64,000 bases of DNA from Allolobophora icterica (GCA_963556255.1 OY744609.1:22136276-22200275); one strand, 5' to 3'. Counted from the first letter of the stretch, positions 10,339 to 21,324 are shown. Translations and numbers: made by a program. Notes: generated by a model not told the origin, from the sequence alone.

Positions 10339-10588
10339 TAAAATAATAATAATAATAATAATAATATTTAATAATAATAATATTTATTCTTTAATTAAGC
10401 GCCTGCAAACGCACTGCGCTGTACAAGTACATGTTATGCGATAAATCTTAACTACTAACAGAACAGACAGCCTGCAATACACGGCGCAAATTGCAGCCTA
10501 CAAAGCATGTCCGCCTATGGGACTCGATCTCTGTACCTCTCGCACTCTACGCCAGATGTAATCCAATGCGCTATCGGGCCCCCCCAAA
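10339..10588 (-). mobile_element. tRNA-derived SINE with CR1/L2-like 3' tail
   Basis: On the minus strand the element starts near 10588 with a tRNA-like head: A-box TAGCGCATTGG and B-box GATCGAGTCCC. It ends in GTTTGCAGGCGCTTAATTAAAG and an (ATT)n-rich tail. The equivalent site in unit C (near 22957) lacks it and reads straight through GACTAAAATGGCAACATAAT. This supports an insertion with a short AAAT-type duplication. Confidence 0.75.
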
Positions 10589-10886
10589 ATAGCAACATAA
10601 TAAATGACCAATACTAAAGTTACATTCCATAAGGGTCCACCCACCAAGCAAACATTCATAGAATGTTACTTGTTTTCTTTGCGTATCTTAATCGGAAACA
10701 AAAGTTGGATGTGTTTGCTGAAGTTAAAGCTATCATTGTTTGTTGTAGCTGCAGCTCCTCCACTGGGTCACATCATTTACTCAGCCCGTCCAGGGGCGGC
10801 ATTCCCGGGGAGGGGGGTCGACAGCGACAAGACCCCACCTTTGACAGTGGGGGGACACAGTATACAATCAGTCTTGTTGTCAAGAC

Positions 10887-11052
10887 CTTAAACCTCAAGA
10901 CCAAGACCAAGACCAAGACCTTGAACCTCAAGACCAAGACCAAGACCAAGACCTTGAACCTCAAGACCAAGACCAAGACCAAGACTTTGAACCTCGAGAC
11001 CAAGACCAAGACCAAGACCTTGAACCTCAAGACCAAGACCAAGACCAAGACC
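10887..11052. repeat. 33-bp minisatellite, left block of hAT element
   Basis: Five tandem units made of CTTGAACCT followed by CAAGAC hexamers. ORFs with LKTKTKTKT or VLVLVLRFK are translations of the repeat. Confidence 0.95.
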
Positions 11053-11253
11053 CAAAAAATCGCAATCAGGTCAAGACTTCTAAAATTGTGAAGTCGGAAT
11101 ATTCGCTATTTTAATTAAAACATGAGTCTTTTATTTTATTCAAGCAAATTAACTTTAAATGCAAATTGCAGAGAAATCCGAATTTGTATTCAAAAGTCCT
11201 TCATGCAAACTATTATTCCAAATGCCTTTTGTATTTTTTTAAATACAATTCGC

Positions 11254-11558
11254 TCAGAATTTTCTGACCAAGACGTGCCTGGTGGGCCTCATAAAAATTC
11301 CTCCATGTGAAAAAATACGTTCTACAGGTGCTGAAGTCGCTGACACACACAGAGAAGCTTTTCAAGCACTGGATGTAAATGTACAGATAGTTTTTGAAAT
11401 CTCCCCATGGTTTATCGTACCGTCTGAGACAGAATAACTGTTGCTGCTGCTAATGGGTTTTCCTGACCAACAAGACTTGTATCCATCCATAGATATTGGT
11501 CGTATGATGCAAGCAGGCTTGATACAGAATTCTTGAGTTCTGTTAAATGACTGCTCAT
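11254..11558 (-). pseudogene. hAT transposase dimerisation-domain remnant
   Basis: On the minus strand one frame gives HLTELKNSVSSLLASYDQYLW and a continuation to ILSQTVR, then a stop. After a frame change it reads SATSAPVERIFSHGGIFMRP and ends VLVRKF-stop. SATSAPVERIFS is the signature of the hAT C-terminal dimerisation domain. The N-terminal DNA-binding and catalytic parts are missing, so the element is non-autonomous. Confidence 0.8.
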
Positions 11559-11589
11559 ATTGACAGCCGGTCTTGGTCTTGGTCTTGCG

Positions 11590-11705
11590 AGACCAAGACC
11601 AAGACTTTGAACCTCAAGACCAAGACCAAGACCAAGACCTTGAACCTCAAGACCAAGACCAAGACCAAGACCTTGAACCTCAAGACCAAGACCAAGACCA
11701 AGACT
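11590..11705. repeat. 33-bp minisatellite, right block of hAT element
   Basis: Three to four units of the same CAAGAC-based 33-mer as the left block. An inverted GGTCTTGGTCTTG stretch precedes it at 11570-11587, giving hairpin potential. Confidence 0.9.
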
Positions 11706-11896
11706 TTTAAAAACGAACTCGAGTGCACTCGAGACCAAGACCTTGGTCTCGAGGACAACAAGACTGTATACAATTGCCCCAGAATTTTGAAGAAACACCA
11801 AGAATCCAAAAAAATTTACCTCTTTTTGACCAAATCAGTTCAAAAGTGTCCCGTGTCCCCCACCTGTCAAACAAGATCGCCGCCTCTGGCCTATCA

Positions 11897-12124
11897 CTGA
11901 CTTAGTTATATCAATTATTTTGTTGGTTTGGTTGAACTAATTATGTGATATTTCAAACTTCTATGTATGACTTAAATAGGGATATATATATATAATGATA
12001 GAAAGCAATTCTAAAATAAAGGGGCTAAGACTGGCTCCATTTGGCAGCAACTGCTCTAAAATGCGTTTTCGGCTGGGGCTCCAACCAGACTCCGCTAGGG
12101 GAGCTTACACCGCTCCCCCAGGCC
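11897..12124. other. Unit-shared spacer between two MITEs
   Basis: No gene. It matches 23366-23595 of unit C closely, including the TATATATA run near 11985 and GGCTGGGGCTCC near 12070. Confidence 0.5.
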
Positions 12125-12519
12125 CAGTGGCGGCGCCAGCTATACAATTTTAGCAGGTCGCGTCAGGGTTATGGGAGTTATTCAGCAGGTCGAAGAAATT
12201 GTTTGAGCTTGACGCATCAAGCAGCATAACCTCAACATAAGCAGCGTAACTTAGATATATAAAACAAAGAAAATTATTATGAACGTTAATAGCCCAATTG
12301 ACTTTAGTTACTTTACTAATCTTTAGAGATTTGGAAGACAGTACTGATTAGCTGCTCAGAACATCATGAACATGTATGCTAAAAAGACGCACGACATTAC
12401 AGAAACAGTCAACCAGACGAAAGACCTGCCAGGAATAAAATAGGCAGGTCATAAGGCAGGTCAAGAGTAAAATAGGCAGGTTAAATGACCTACCGGGACC
12501 CATAGTAACGCCGCCACTG
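12125..12519. mobile_element. 395-bp hAT-like MITE, CAGTGGCGGCG termini
   Basis: Ends CAGTGGCGGCG and CGCCGCCACTG are a perfect 11-bp inverted repeat. They are flanked by 8-bp duplications CCCAGGCC (12117-12124 and 12520-12527). The interior carries repeated GGCAGGTCA motifs in both orientations. The same insertion with the same duplication is in unit C (23596-23995), so it predates the unit duplication. Confidence 0.92.
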
Positions 12520-12551
12520 CCCAGGCCCCCTACGTCAATATAATCTACGAC

Positions 12552-12960
12552 AGCGGTTTTCAAACGGTGTTACGCGTCATACTAGTGATACGCCGGGTGT
12601 CGCTAAGTGGTATGCAAAAATAAAAAAATAAAAATAAATTTTCTATGAGTTTATGCAACACATAAAAATTTGCATTTACCGAATGATGGAAAGTTTGCTT
12701 GATGTAACAAAATGACCTTGGTCATGACCTTGACCTTCGAAGGTGAAGATGACCCCGAAAGGCGAATACAAAATCAGAAATGAATTCTACATTCCGAAAT
12801 CAGTAACATTAGAGGTATTACACGTGCATATGATGTACTCTAAAAAAACAAAAAGGTGAATTTTCCAATTAAGTCGACGGCGACCATATTTGATTTGGCC
12901 ATAGCGTCATTCATGGCAACGTGGTCGAAAAGTATCTCGGTGATTTTTCATGTCTAGGGA
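12552..12960. other. Unit-shared spacer starting with a hAT-like terminus
   Basis: CAGCGGTTTTCAAACGGTG at 12552 resembles one terminus of a hAT element, but no matching right end was found. The segment also contains GACCTTGGTCATGACCTTGACC near 12715. It is shared with 24220-24630. Confidence 0.35.
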
Positions 12961-12961
12961 C

Positions 12962-13890
12962 CAGGGCCGGATTAACCACGGTGCTGATTGTGCTGCAGCA
13001 CAGGGCCCGCAAATTGTAAAAGTAAAAAAAAATAAAGAATAAAGGATTAAGGAAAGAAACAGTGCAAATTGCAATGCATTATGTATATATGGAAAATAAT
13101 GGGTCTGCCAGAATTTCAAGCAGAGTATAAATCGGAAATCGTGAGTCATATATAGGAATCGAAAAGGAAATGAGGTCAAAAGTGTCAATGTGTTGGGCAT
13201 GCGCCATGCGCAGTTTGAACTTGTGTGTGCGTGTATACGCGTGTGTATGCCTGTGCTGGTGTTTACGTGATTGTTTGTGTATGTCTGCAAGCAAATTGTA
13301 AAAGTAAAAGGTTGAAGTAAAAAAAACATTAGCAGTTGAGATTCGAACGTTTTCGTAATGCTTACTGGAAGCAAACACTGCTAGAAATACTGGCAGATCG
13401 AGTGGGAGTGACCCTTGAACCCACTTTAGGTTATGCAATGGAGTTTTTTCTATTTGAAGTTTTATCTAGTTAGATACAGGTTTGGCGGATGAAATAGTTT
13501 TTATGGGTGGGGCAATATTGGCTCTTGTATCGTTGGAGACTCTAAAAACCTCTTTTGCTCCTGGTCGACTTTTGGAGACGATTCGAGAATTCGCTCCTCG
13601 GCCCGTGCCGTTCGAGAAAATAAGTCCCGGGTGATTCGTATACCTGAAATATCGCCTTTATGCTTCAGATACGCCTCAAGGAATCCGATTGCAGAGATCA
13701 AAACCACCAGGTTGCGAGTTCGAGAGATGGCTGATTCCAGATAACCAAAAGATAAAGGTTGTGCGAAACTTGGGAAAGAAAGCGAGTCTGCCCCGAAGTT
13801 CGTCGTCTAAAAGAGAGTTCCAGAACATTAGCAAAAGATTAACGCAACAGAGATTTACTCACAGTGCGGATCTAGGCATAAGCTAAAAAA
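12962..13890. other. Unit-shared downstream segment with hAT-like terminus
   Basis: CAGGGCCGGATTAACC at 12962 is a typical hAT MITE terminus, absent from unit C at this place; its partner end was not identified. From 13079 onward the sequence, including the GTGTGCGTGTATACGCG run, is paralogous to 25250-26160 and partly 36540-37130. Short ORFs here change between copies and are not credible genes. Confidence 0.4.
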
Positions 13891-14112
13891 AAGCTAAGGC
13901 ATAGGACCTCACAATTCTCATTGTGAGGTCGTAAAAATTCAGATTTTAAGGCAACATTTGGAAAATTTTATTTGTACTGTATATATATATATATATATAT
14001 TATGTATAGCCGTCTTAAACGACTTGAATAGCAAATTCCACTTCACCTGAGTAAATGCATTCATTTGAAAATAATTTGAATTTTTTACTTTAAATGCCTG
14101 TCATGTCATGTC

Positions 14113-15152
14113 ATGGGTCATTATCCGAAATGCTACAAATTTCGTCTCCCAAAAACAAAAATTTTTTTTCCCCAAAATTGGTTGCATGTGTTTTTTTAGT
14201 CATGTACATAGTTAAATTTAACTAATTTGAAATAAATCCACTATATTTTTAATCATAAGTTAATTTTTTTCAGAATTTATAAAGTCAAAACTCCTCTTTT
14301 TTCATTCCAGTCCGCCGTTTTTGTGTAATCATTTTTAATCACAGGGACCTGAAATATTCCTCTGGTGCTTATAAAATGGCAATTTCCTAAAAGTAGATGA
14401 TACCAGCGTTAAGTCGGAATACAACCGGCCTTTCCTTCACATAATATATTAGTCTGGTGTCGAGAAATTAAAACATTTTTCGAAATTATTAAAAAAAAGA
14501 AATATTATTTTTAGCTGCAGAAAAAAATCTGTACAGCATTAGCTATGACTGAATGTTATATGCATTAGATACAAGTTGAACAACATTTCAAGAGTTGATA
14601 GTAAATTTTAATTACTTGCAATTTATTTTTATATCAAATAATTCACAAAAATACATGTAATTCACTCTTAGCAATGCGTCATTACCATCCGTGGCAACAT
14701 GCGACTGTCATGAGAAAATGGCAGAAATCTGATGTATACGGATGGTAATGATGAAAAACGACCGCTGGATGGTAATGACAAAATGATGAAATTTATGACA
14801 GTCGTCAAATATTTTCACTTGAATTACTCTATACGATAAGTAATTTAAATAAGTTCAACAAAAGCAACAAATAAAATAAGTTATCAATGTTATAATCTAC
14901 CTAAACCAGGAAATACAACACGAGATGGTAATTAAACAGAGATTTACTTTTTTTGTAATTTGGAACACACAAACTTAAATTAAAAATAAAACATTATGAA
15001 TTTCAACACAAATTTGTGTGGTTCCATTAATAGTTGACAATATCTTGTTCCTGGTGTTTTTCTTATAGTAAGTAAGCACGTTCTCTAAAAGTTGTAGGTT
15101 TCCCAAAAATTGAGATGGCTATGATGCTTATTTCTATGGACAAGTATAAATA
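14113..15152. repeat. R1 repeat, copy abutting glycosyltransferase pseudogene E
   Basis: A 1.04-kb sequence starting ATGGGTCATTATCCG is closely similar to 29942-30980 in the copy D intron. It contains several ATGGTAATGA motifs and their inverse (GTCATTACCATCCG). No coding signal or terminal repeats were found. Its right edge lies directly against a truncated exon 2. Confidence 0.8.
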
Positions 15153-15155
15153 TAT

Positions 15156-15557
15156 GCCGTGAAACCCAGAATGGTCTTTGTTACGGGATAATGCTCGCCC
15201 AAAAGAGGTGCGCCCTTTCTTCGACTCCTTCTCGAACAATACCACTCCTACTTGGGTCCGAATGAGGCTTGGGCCGAGAAGTCTGTTGGTAACGAGGATA
15301 AACTAGCTCGTCTCTATCCACATCTGGTTCACATCGAAGAGACGACTCTGGACAGACCCAACTGGAAAGAGAAGGCTCAGATCTACGACGGAAGGTACAA
15401 CTGGACGCAGAATTACGCAGTCCATCTGTGGATCAGACTCTGGCCAGATGAAAAGCGACCGAATGGAGTCGAGGACATTCTGACGAGAGAAACTACATTC
15501 GCAGAACTTGCCAGACTCATCATATACAATTTTTGGCTCACACGAAATCAGAAAAAA
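15156..15557 (+). pseudogene. GT32-like glycosyltransferase copy E, broken exon 2
   Basis: The fragment begins inside exon 2 at the equivalent of the RET(Q/H)NGLC segment, so the YGGIYMDAD donor-binding motif is gone. An extra base in the ATGCTCGCCCAAAAGAGG run shifts the frame. From 15252 the frame is right again (NEAWAEKSVGNEDKLARLYP, NRPNW-equivalent DRPNWKEKAQ, NYAVHLWIRLWP). Near 15525 a 5-bp insertion displaces the GSHEIRK-type tail. Lacking exon 1, the DXD motif and an intact frame, it cannot make the enzyme. Its left neighbour, R1, is found in the copy D intron, so it probably derives from a D-like gene by deletion. Confidence 0.85.
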
Positions 15558-15749
15558 TGCGACGAAATTTTGAGTTCAGCCGACTGTGTTGTTAATTTTT
15601 TTTATAGCTTACACCAAATCAGAATTAATCGTAAAAAACTGGTACAACATAAATACCTAGGACAAAATAGTCCTACTACAGAAAGAAATTTCATTTCTAA
15701 AAAAGTCGGAGTGTTTCTACTGCTTCTAGAAGGACGTTTTCGTTGATTT

Positions 15750-16516
15750 GCCGATAAACTTTACGTGGAAAGATCTGCCGCGTTGGTTATGCCAATCGAA
15801 TCCGCATTAAAAAAAATTCGACGACTATAGTCTTTTAGCGATGCAATACATAAGGAAAGGTTTTCCACTGGTTGCATTGATGTTTAAGTTTCAACCAGGA
15901 TATTTTTCAACAGCTGGACCATGCTGATTGGGCTATTTCTGGAAAACATAAGCAAGAGAGGAGAGGTAAATTTCTGTGATATTTAAGAATTGACCGAACA
16001 CATGTAGGCCCTATATGAAATTTGAGCAAAATTTGTCGAAGCAATAATATTAGGCCAGCGTATATGTGGACTTTTGCATAGTCTATTACATGAATCTGTT
16101 ATGGATATAACATAGCAGACTAGCGATACGCTTGCGGTTGTATGGGGTCACCTCAGTTAATTTTAGCTGGAAAATACAATGTACAAGGCATGCAGTTGTA
16201 TTAATTACACGTGAATTCAATTAAGTTTATATGGCAAGAAATTAAACAAGCTCAGTATGGTTTTTATGGATGAATCAGAGTTTTTGTAAAGCGCCTTTTT
16301 AAGTGCTAGTGCACGTTGCACATTAAGAATCGTTGTTTAAAAATGAGAAGAAAAAAATTAATAATAAAAATAATAATAATAAGCCAACTCGGTGGCTTTT
16401 CATGACACTTTAGTCGAGCCGGACCCGGAGGAGATGTAACCATTCCAGAATAATTAGTTTTCTTTTGTCTCCTTACAAATTTTTGTGACGACCGAGGAAT
16501 CACATTTACCTCGGGA
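15750..16516. other. Gene-free spacer
   Basis: No gene, RNA or recognisable element. A short AAT run lies near 16360-16382. Confidence 0.4.
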
Positions 16517-16584
16517 CAATAATAATAATTATAATAATGATGATAATAATAATAGTAATAATATTGATAATAATAATAGTGATG

Positions 16585-16646
<62 letters not shown>
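16517..16646. repeat. (AAT)n microsatellite
   Basis: AAT/GAT trinucleotide run, near-perfect after about 16580. It yields poly-Asn and poly-Ile ORFs by chance. Confidence 0.97.
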
Positions 16647-16647
<1 letters not shown>

Positions 16648-16979
16648 TTAATATTCGTGTTTATTGACAAGCTCACTAACAAACCGCCATGTTACATTGA
16701 AGCATATGACAGTGTATTACGACTTTAGCTATCCATATTATTTTTTCGCTATGATTCCCGTGTTAATGTTCCTGGGTGCGGTGATCTTATAGAACACAGG
16801 TCTTTGCTTTTGTTAGATTCCCGCTCACTTTACAGCTGCCCCCTGGAGAGTAGAAGGCTGATCCGTCCTATAGGGAGCTTGCGTTTATCGAGCCACGTCT
16901 TTCAGGATCTTATGTACTGTGAGGAATACGAACCGTGCTGCGGTCAAAGGGTCTAAGAGTTTTGATTAACCCGTAACCT

Positions 16980-17215
16980 GTTGCAGTTTAACTCCTTGCT
17001 ATTAAATAATAATAAAAGACGCATATGCTTTCAAGTTCTGTGAAACCTTCTGGTGTAATTTTTTAACAAGGGCCTCCAGGCTATATATCGAGATTATGAC
17101 CCCAACAAGTCTAAATTCGGTACTGATTGCACGTTGTGCAACTTACACTGGATGCGTGATTACTGATTAGCATGCTCTTGCATGCCTGGACTAAAATAAT
17201 ATTCCTAGACAAAAA
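16980..17215. repeat. Unit-shared upstream block (left part)
   Basis: This block is paralogous to 26705-26930 upstream of copy D (shared ACCTTCTGGTGTAATTTTTT and GATTGCACGTTGTGCAAC). The match resumes at 17735-17880. A stretch of about 500 bp containing the LINE end lies between the two parts here but not upstream of D. Confidence 0.65.
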
Positions 17216-17394
17216 ATGTTAGAGCGGTGTTTTTCTAGAAAAAAGGCTTCCGGAACTCAACAATTTACACTAAAAGCACGAAGACGGCAGACCGGAAGTG
17301 ATCGATGAAAGGTGGACCATAGGGGTATACAGTATATTATGTTAAAGCATAGCTGGCCTATTCGAAGGCCTATTACTGCCATTTTATGGAATAA

Positions 17395-17397
17395 TGT

Positions 17398-17429
<32 letters not shown>

Positions 17430-17610
17430 GACGATTTATATAGCGCCGTAGCACAGCCGAGGCCGAAGAAAAGGGCGCTGTACATAAGTTACAAAAGTTG
17501 GCAGTCGTATGAAAGTTTAAAAAGATATGTCTTCAGCTGTGATTTAAATGACTCCAGCGATGGTGCATTCCTAACGTGGTCAGGAAGATTGTTCCACGCA
17601 GTATTAAATT
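17395..17610 (-). pseudogene. LINE 3' end (CR1/L2-like), ORF2 C-terminus and tail
   Basis: The minus strand reads FNTAWNNLPDHVRNAPSLES then FKSQLKTYLFKLSYD and a stop at 17489-17491. This is the very C-terminus of a CR1-type ORF2. It is followed by GGCGCTATATAAATCGTC and an (ATT)n tail at 17400-17428. Only about 210 bp remain, a typical 5'-truncated insertion. The corresponding region upstream of copy D lacks it. Confidence 0.85.
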
Positions 17611-18011
17611 AATTACTTTATATATAAGTAAACACAGAAAACACATATATTAAATTAAAAGAACTAAATAATTCTTTTATTAAATAACGAAATTAGTGTT
17701 TAATAGCTGAAAAAGGTGCTGAAAAAACACTGTTAAAGAGCATCAGCATCACTAAATCAGGTAATTCCTAAAACGTGATATAAAAATTTGAAAATGATTT
17801 TCATCATCAGCAGCCCAAAATTCACAAGATACACCAAAAAGTATCAAGGGTGCAAAATCTTCGTTGTTCATTGTATTCTCGCGAGGTACGGTTTACGTAA
17901 CTTTTTCAGATATGGGTTCCATAATTCTTAGTATTGTAGGCCCTAAATGTAAATCTCCGAAACTTCTCAGCGCCACACAAAAGCCACGTCAAGGTGACCA
18001 GCTTATTCACC

Positions 18012-18560
18012 AGAGGCCGTATTCATGAGATGGGTGTAACTCTTACTCCCAGCTTAAATCTGGCCTACGCCGGAGTAGTGGGTTAAATCGGTATTCATGA
18101 GACAAGCGTACCGCCTTACTCTGGGTATAACGCTACTCCGAATCGACCCTAGGAGTAAGTCCGCTATTCCCAGCGTAGCGGCTATAAACAAAGATGGCGG
18201 CCGTAGAAATTCGCCGCATTCGATGATGTTTTAGATGCCAAAAAGTCTTTCAGAGGTGCCGTAATTAGCTCGTATTGTTCACCGACAACGAACTTTATAC
18301 TGCTTTTCGTTCTAGCTGTCACAAACTGCTAAAATTTGATGAGATGTCTGACGATGATGCATTCGAAGTGCCGCGCATGGGTTCCTTACAGTAAGCTTAC
18401 TGTGGGCACAGTGGAAGAATACATGCTGTGGGTAACGCGGGTTTATTTTCACGTAATTTAACTGTAGAATGCAACGGATACCAAAAAAGCTGTGCTGGAA
18501 TATTATTGTCAAGGAAAGAGTTTTTAACTCATGAGTTGACTGGTGCATTTGAGAATTTTC
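18012..18560 (+). mobile_element. Possible PIF/Harbinger-like left-end fragment
   Basis: GGCCGTATTCATGAGATGGG at 18012 and a second ATTCATGAGAC near 18093 resemble the termini of Harbinger-type elements. Downstream, in shifting frames, are MAAVEIRRIR and FTDNELYTAFR, which loosely recall a Harbinger transposase N-terminus. No right terminus or target duplication was found, and the frames are broken. This is a weak call. Confidence 0.3.
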
Positions 18561-19289
18561 TATAAGCTTAGGTTTGTTCTGAAGGCATTATTATTAAATC
18601 TATTGCGTTTTTTATATCCAATAATTAATTGGATCCCGTAAGTAATGGTGAAAATGTTGATTTCTCATTCTTAAGCAATTGATTAGCATAGACATTACAA
18701 ACATTATACACATTATTTTATAGTAACCTAGCTGTAATGCAATCTTTCATAATAATGCAGAGAATATCAATTTACCCTCATTAATTTATCTTGTGTTATA
18801 ATTTAGTTGTTATTATTTGACCATAAAATCATCCAGACTTACTCTAACCCACGTCACTGTGTACACATTTGCTGGCCAACTAATCAATATACTGGACACA
18901 ACCCAACGACGAGAGGCTTCATATACAAGCTCCTGGCCGTAGGCCACAGTCCGCTTCCAACTAATGAACAATTACTTCACTTTAAAAAATGGCGTTTACA
19001 TTCCAATGGACGTAGGGACGTTTGTTTCAAACTACATTCAAAGTAAATTAAATATCCCCTAAAGGCTGCTCTTCTACACTAAAGGCTTTAAACATTTACT
19101 TAGATGTCGATTACATGGGAACGAAAGCCTTTTAAAGGGTCAATTTCATTAGGCCGCGCATACAGAAACATATAGGCCTTCACGGGAACGTTGTTCTATA
19201 GAAGGATTGTCCAAAATTATAGAAGGCAGGATGGAATGGAAGTCACAAAATTAACCTGAAAATCAATTTAAGCATTTGCACCGTGTATT
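18561..19289. other. Gene-free spacer
   Basis: No supported gene. Short ORFs have no recognisable domain. Confidence 0.4.
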
Positions 19290-19385
19290 CTTCAATCGTA
19301 AACGTAATCGTTAACTCCAAATTTCTTCAGCGCGCTACTCTAAAGCATAACGCGGGGCACCAACTTATTCACGAGCGCACAACTT
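19290..19385 (-). repeat. Short LINE 3'-UTR copy
   Basis: It carries CCAAATTTCTTCAGCGCGCTACTCTAAAGC and CCAACTTATTCACGAGCGC-like sequence. The same 3' UTR follows an ORF2 C-terminus at 43565-43650 and recurs at 60485-60580. It is probably a severely 5'-truncated LINE insertion. Confidence 0.5.
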
Positions 19386-19541
19386 GCGCTTAAACGCATC
19401 TGAAAGGTCAACTAAAAAAGCCTATCATTAACAAATATAAATGGACGTAGAGAGTTCGTTCTGTCATCTGAGTTACTTCTACACAGTAGACTACTAAATG
19501 ATCGCGAAAATTATCTCAAGAATATCACCTACATTAAAAGG

Positions 19542-19735
19542 AGTATATATATGTATATATATATGTATATATATATATATATATATAATATACACACACA
19601 GTGTCACACACACAGTGTCACACACGCAGTGTCTCACACACACACACACACACACAAACACACGCACACACACAGTGTCACACACACAAACAAACAAACA
19701 CACAAACGCACACACACACACACACACACTCACTC
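19542..19735. repeat. AT/GT run plus CA microsatellite upstream of copy C
   Basis: TATATG/AT repeats lead into a (CA)n tract with AGTGTCAC interruptions. The CA part matches 7208-7366 upstream of copy B. Confidence 0.95.
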
Positions 19736-19949
19736 GCCCAGTTATTAATTCACCAATATTGCTGACGTACCCTCCCATCGGCTTCAGGCCAGCAGCGCAA
19801 TCAGTGCACGTATGCATGCTTTCTGCAGCCTTCAATAACTTAAGAGGATCGTAATCACTAGTATTATCAGGTATAGCCTCAGCCTCGATTTAGTTGCATG
19901 ACTAGTGTTAGATTACGACGAACCCACGATAAACTGATCAGTTTCTCAA

Positions 19950-20213
19950 TGAGCAAACATACAAACCGCCACATTTGGAATTCGGAGAAGGGGTGGAGGC
20001 CGAAAGGATCATTCACTACCATTGCAGCACAGCGTTCTGTACGATAAGAACTGACTCAATTCAATCGCATTTCCCCCCAGTGTGATTCACTTCACATCTC
20101 GACTCGCATAAAGATCTTGAAAGATTCTGGAAAATGATGTTGGTGAGCAAACATACAAATCGCCACATTCGGAATTCGCAGAAGGGGTGGAGGCCGAAAG
20201 GATCATTCACGAC
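19950..20213 (+). promoter_or_regulatory. Duplicated 5' flank block of copy C
   Basis: A block of about 65 bp (GAGCAAACATACAAA...GGGGTGGAGGCCGAAAGG) occurs at about 19950-20015 and again at about 20141-20210. Between the two is sequence shared with the copy D flank (CAGCACAGCGTTCTGT). Copy B has only one block. This may be promoter or 5' UTR sequence; function is inferred only from position and conservation. Confidence 0.35.
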
Positions 20214-20302
20214 CGTTGCTATATTTAGAATATTGCTATTTTTAGAATAATACCCGATCTGTAGCGTTAAGATTACAAATTCTTATCTGAGGCACATTTA
20301 CC

Positions 20303-21026
20303 ATGTCGAACTGCAAGATGGGACTCGTAACATTGATATTACTAATGAGTACCACTTTAGTGTTTTACAGTGATTTTCACCGGCACGCGATGTATTTTAT
20401 CAATTCCCTTAACTCATCGCGCAGTTCATCGTTGGAGCCATCCAAGATTTATCGAGATCTCTCTGCCGAATTCGAAAGAAATATTGCATTCGTGGGCGAT
20501 CGTTTCAGCGTTCTCGAAGCCTTGAAACGAGATGGCTACACTCCATTAGCCGTTTCAGAAATTGGATTTCACACACCTCCTCTAGAATCTACAATTGTTT
20601 GCTCCAATGCATCGCAGTCGACCAAACAAGTTATAAATGCTCAGCGCAACCTATCAGCAGTTGATTTAAACAACTCTACCAACAACGGTTCTAGGAACGA
20701 CCGATGTCATCCAGTGGACGGGCAGTTAAACATGACGCAAGTTCTAAGAGTTCCCAACGTGGTTCACTATGTCTTTCTAGGATCAGATCTGACCTTCACA
20801 TTCACCAACTACCTTAGCTATCGTAGCGTGGACAGATTCATGAGACCGGATCAAATTTTTGTTCATGCAGACCATCCTCCAAGCGGAAAGTGGTGGAATC
20901 GTACCATCAATGAAGTCAAGAACATCTACCATGTCAATAGAACATACTCGAATAAAGCCCCAAATGGTCAACCCTACAACTTTCCGGCTCACATATCAGA
21001 CTACATGAGAACAGAAACATTGTTGA
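20303..21026 (+). CDS. GT32-like glycosyltransferase copy C, exon 1
   Basis: ATG in ACCATGT context. Residues 7-23 are the signal anchor, with one Lys fewer than copy B before it. A Ser/Asn-rich stem with many sequons follows, then PNVVHYVFLG, FTNYLSYRSVDRFMRPDQIF and KWWNRTINEVKNIYHVNRT. The exon ends TTGTTGA before GTAAGTAT (phase 1). It is very similar to copy B (most stem residues identical), so the pair duplicated recently. Together with 21569-22074 it makes 409 residues with an intact frame. Expected to be a type II Golgi membrane enzyme; donor and acceptor sugars cannot be deduced. Confidence 0.8.
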
Positions 21027-21324
21027 GTAAGTATAATGAAACAGCTTTCGATAATTTCCATTTCCTAAATTAATTTATTATAGGCCTTCTTACTGCCGGT
21101 CTTGTCAGCCGTTCGTGTCATTTACTTCTGGCATAATTTAATTTTCACGAGTTCTGAGATACATGCACATGTATACATTACACATAATCATGCCTATACA
21201 CGATCATGCATAATTACATATATACCTCATGCACGCCTAATACGGATATACAGACATATATAGGGGACTACTTATATTAGGGGTCCAGGACTTCATGGCA
21301 TGCACTAAAGTTTCAGTTTCTGAA

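Larger units (their letters stand above)
10869..11766 (-). mobile_element. 898-bp non-autonomous hAT transposon with internal minisatellite
   Basis: The element begins CAGTCTTGTTGTC and ends GACAACAAGACTG, a perfect 13-bp terminal inverted repeat. It is flanked by perfect 8-bp duplications TATACAAT (10861-10868 and 11767-11774). Unit C has one copy of the site (TTTACAAT near 23233) and no insert, a natural empty site. Inside are two 33-bp minisatellite blocks and, on the minus strand, a hAT dimerisation-domain remnant. A 95-bp relative sits at 37540-37634. Confidence 0.95.
10791..11888. mobile_element. hAT-like MITE (unit B copy), split by a younger hAT insertion
   Basis: Ends CAGGGGCGGC (left) and GCCGCCTCTG (right) are inverted termini. 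The interior holds G- and C-rich tracts. The unit C copy (23160-23357) is about 198 bp and uninterrupted; this copy is longer because of the nested element at 10869-11766. Flanking target duplications are not clear, so age and exact ends are uncertain. A related element with clearer flanks is at 62032-62621. Confidence 0.6.

Noticed and set aside
10887..11705. CRISPR-like regularly spaced repeats
   Set aside because: The 33-bp units are contiguous without unique spacers, lie inside a hAT element, and the genome is eukaryotic.
12907..13438. Minus-strand ORFs with a His/Thr-rich stretch
   Set aside because: They arise from the GTGTGC run and are not preserved across the paralogous segments.
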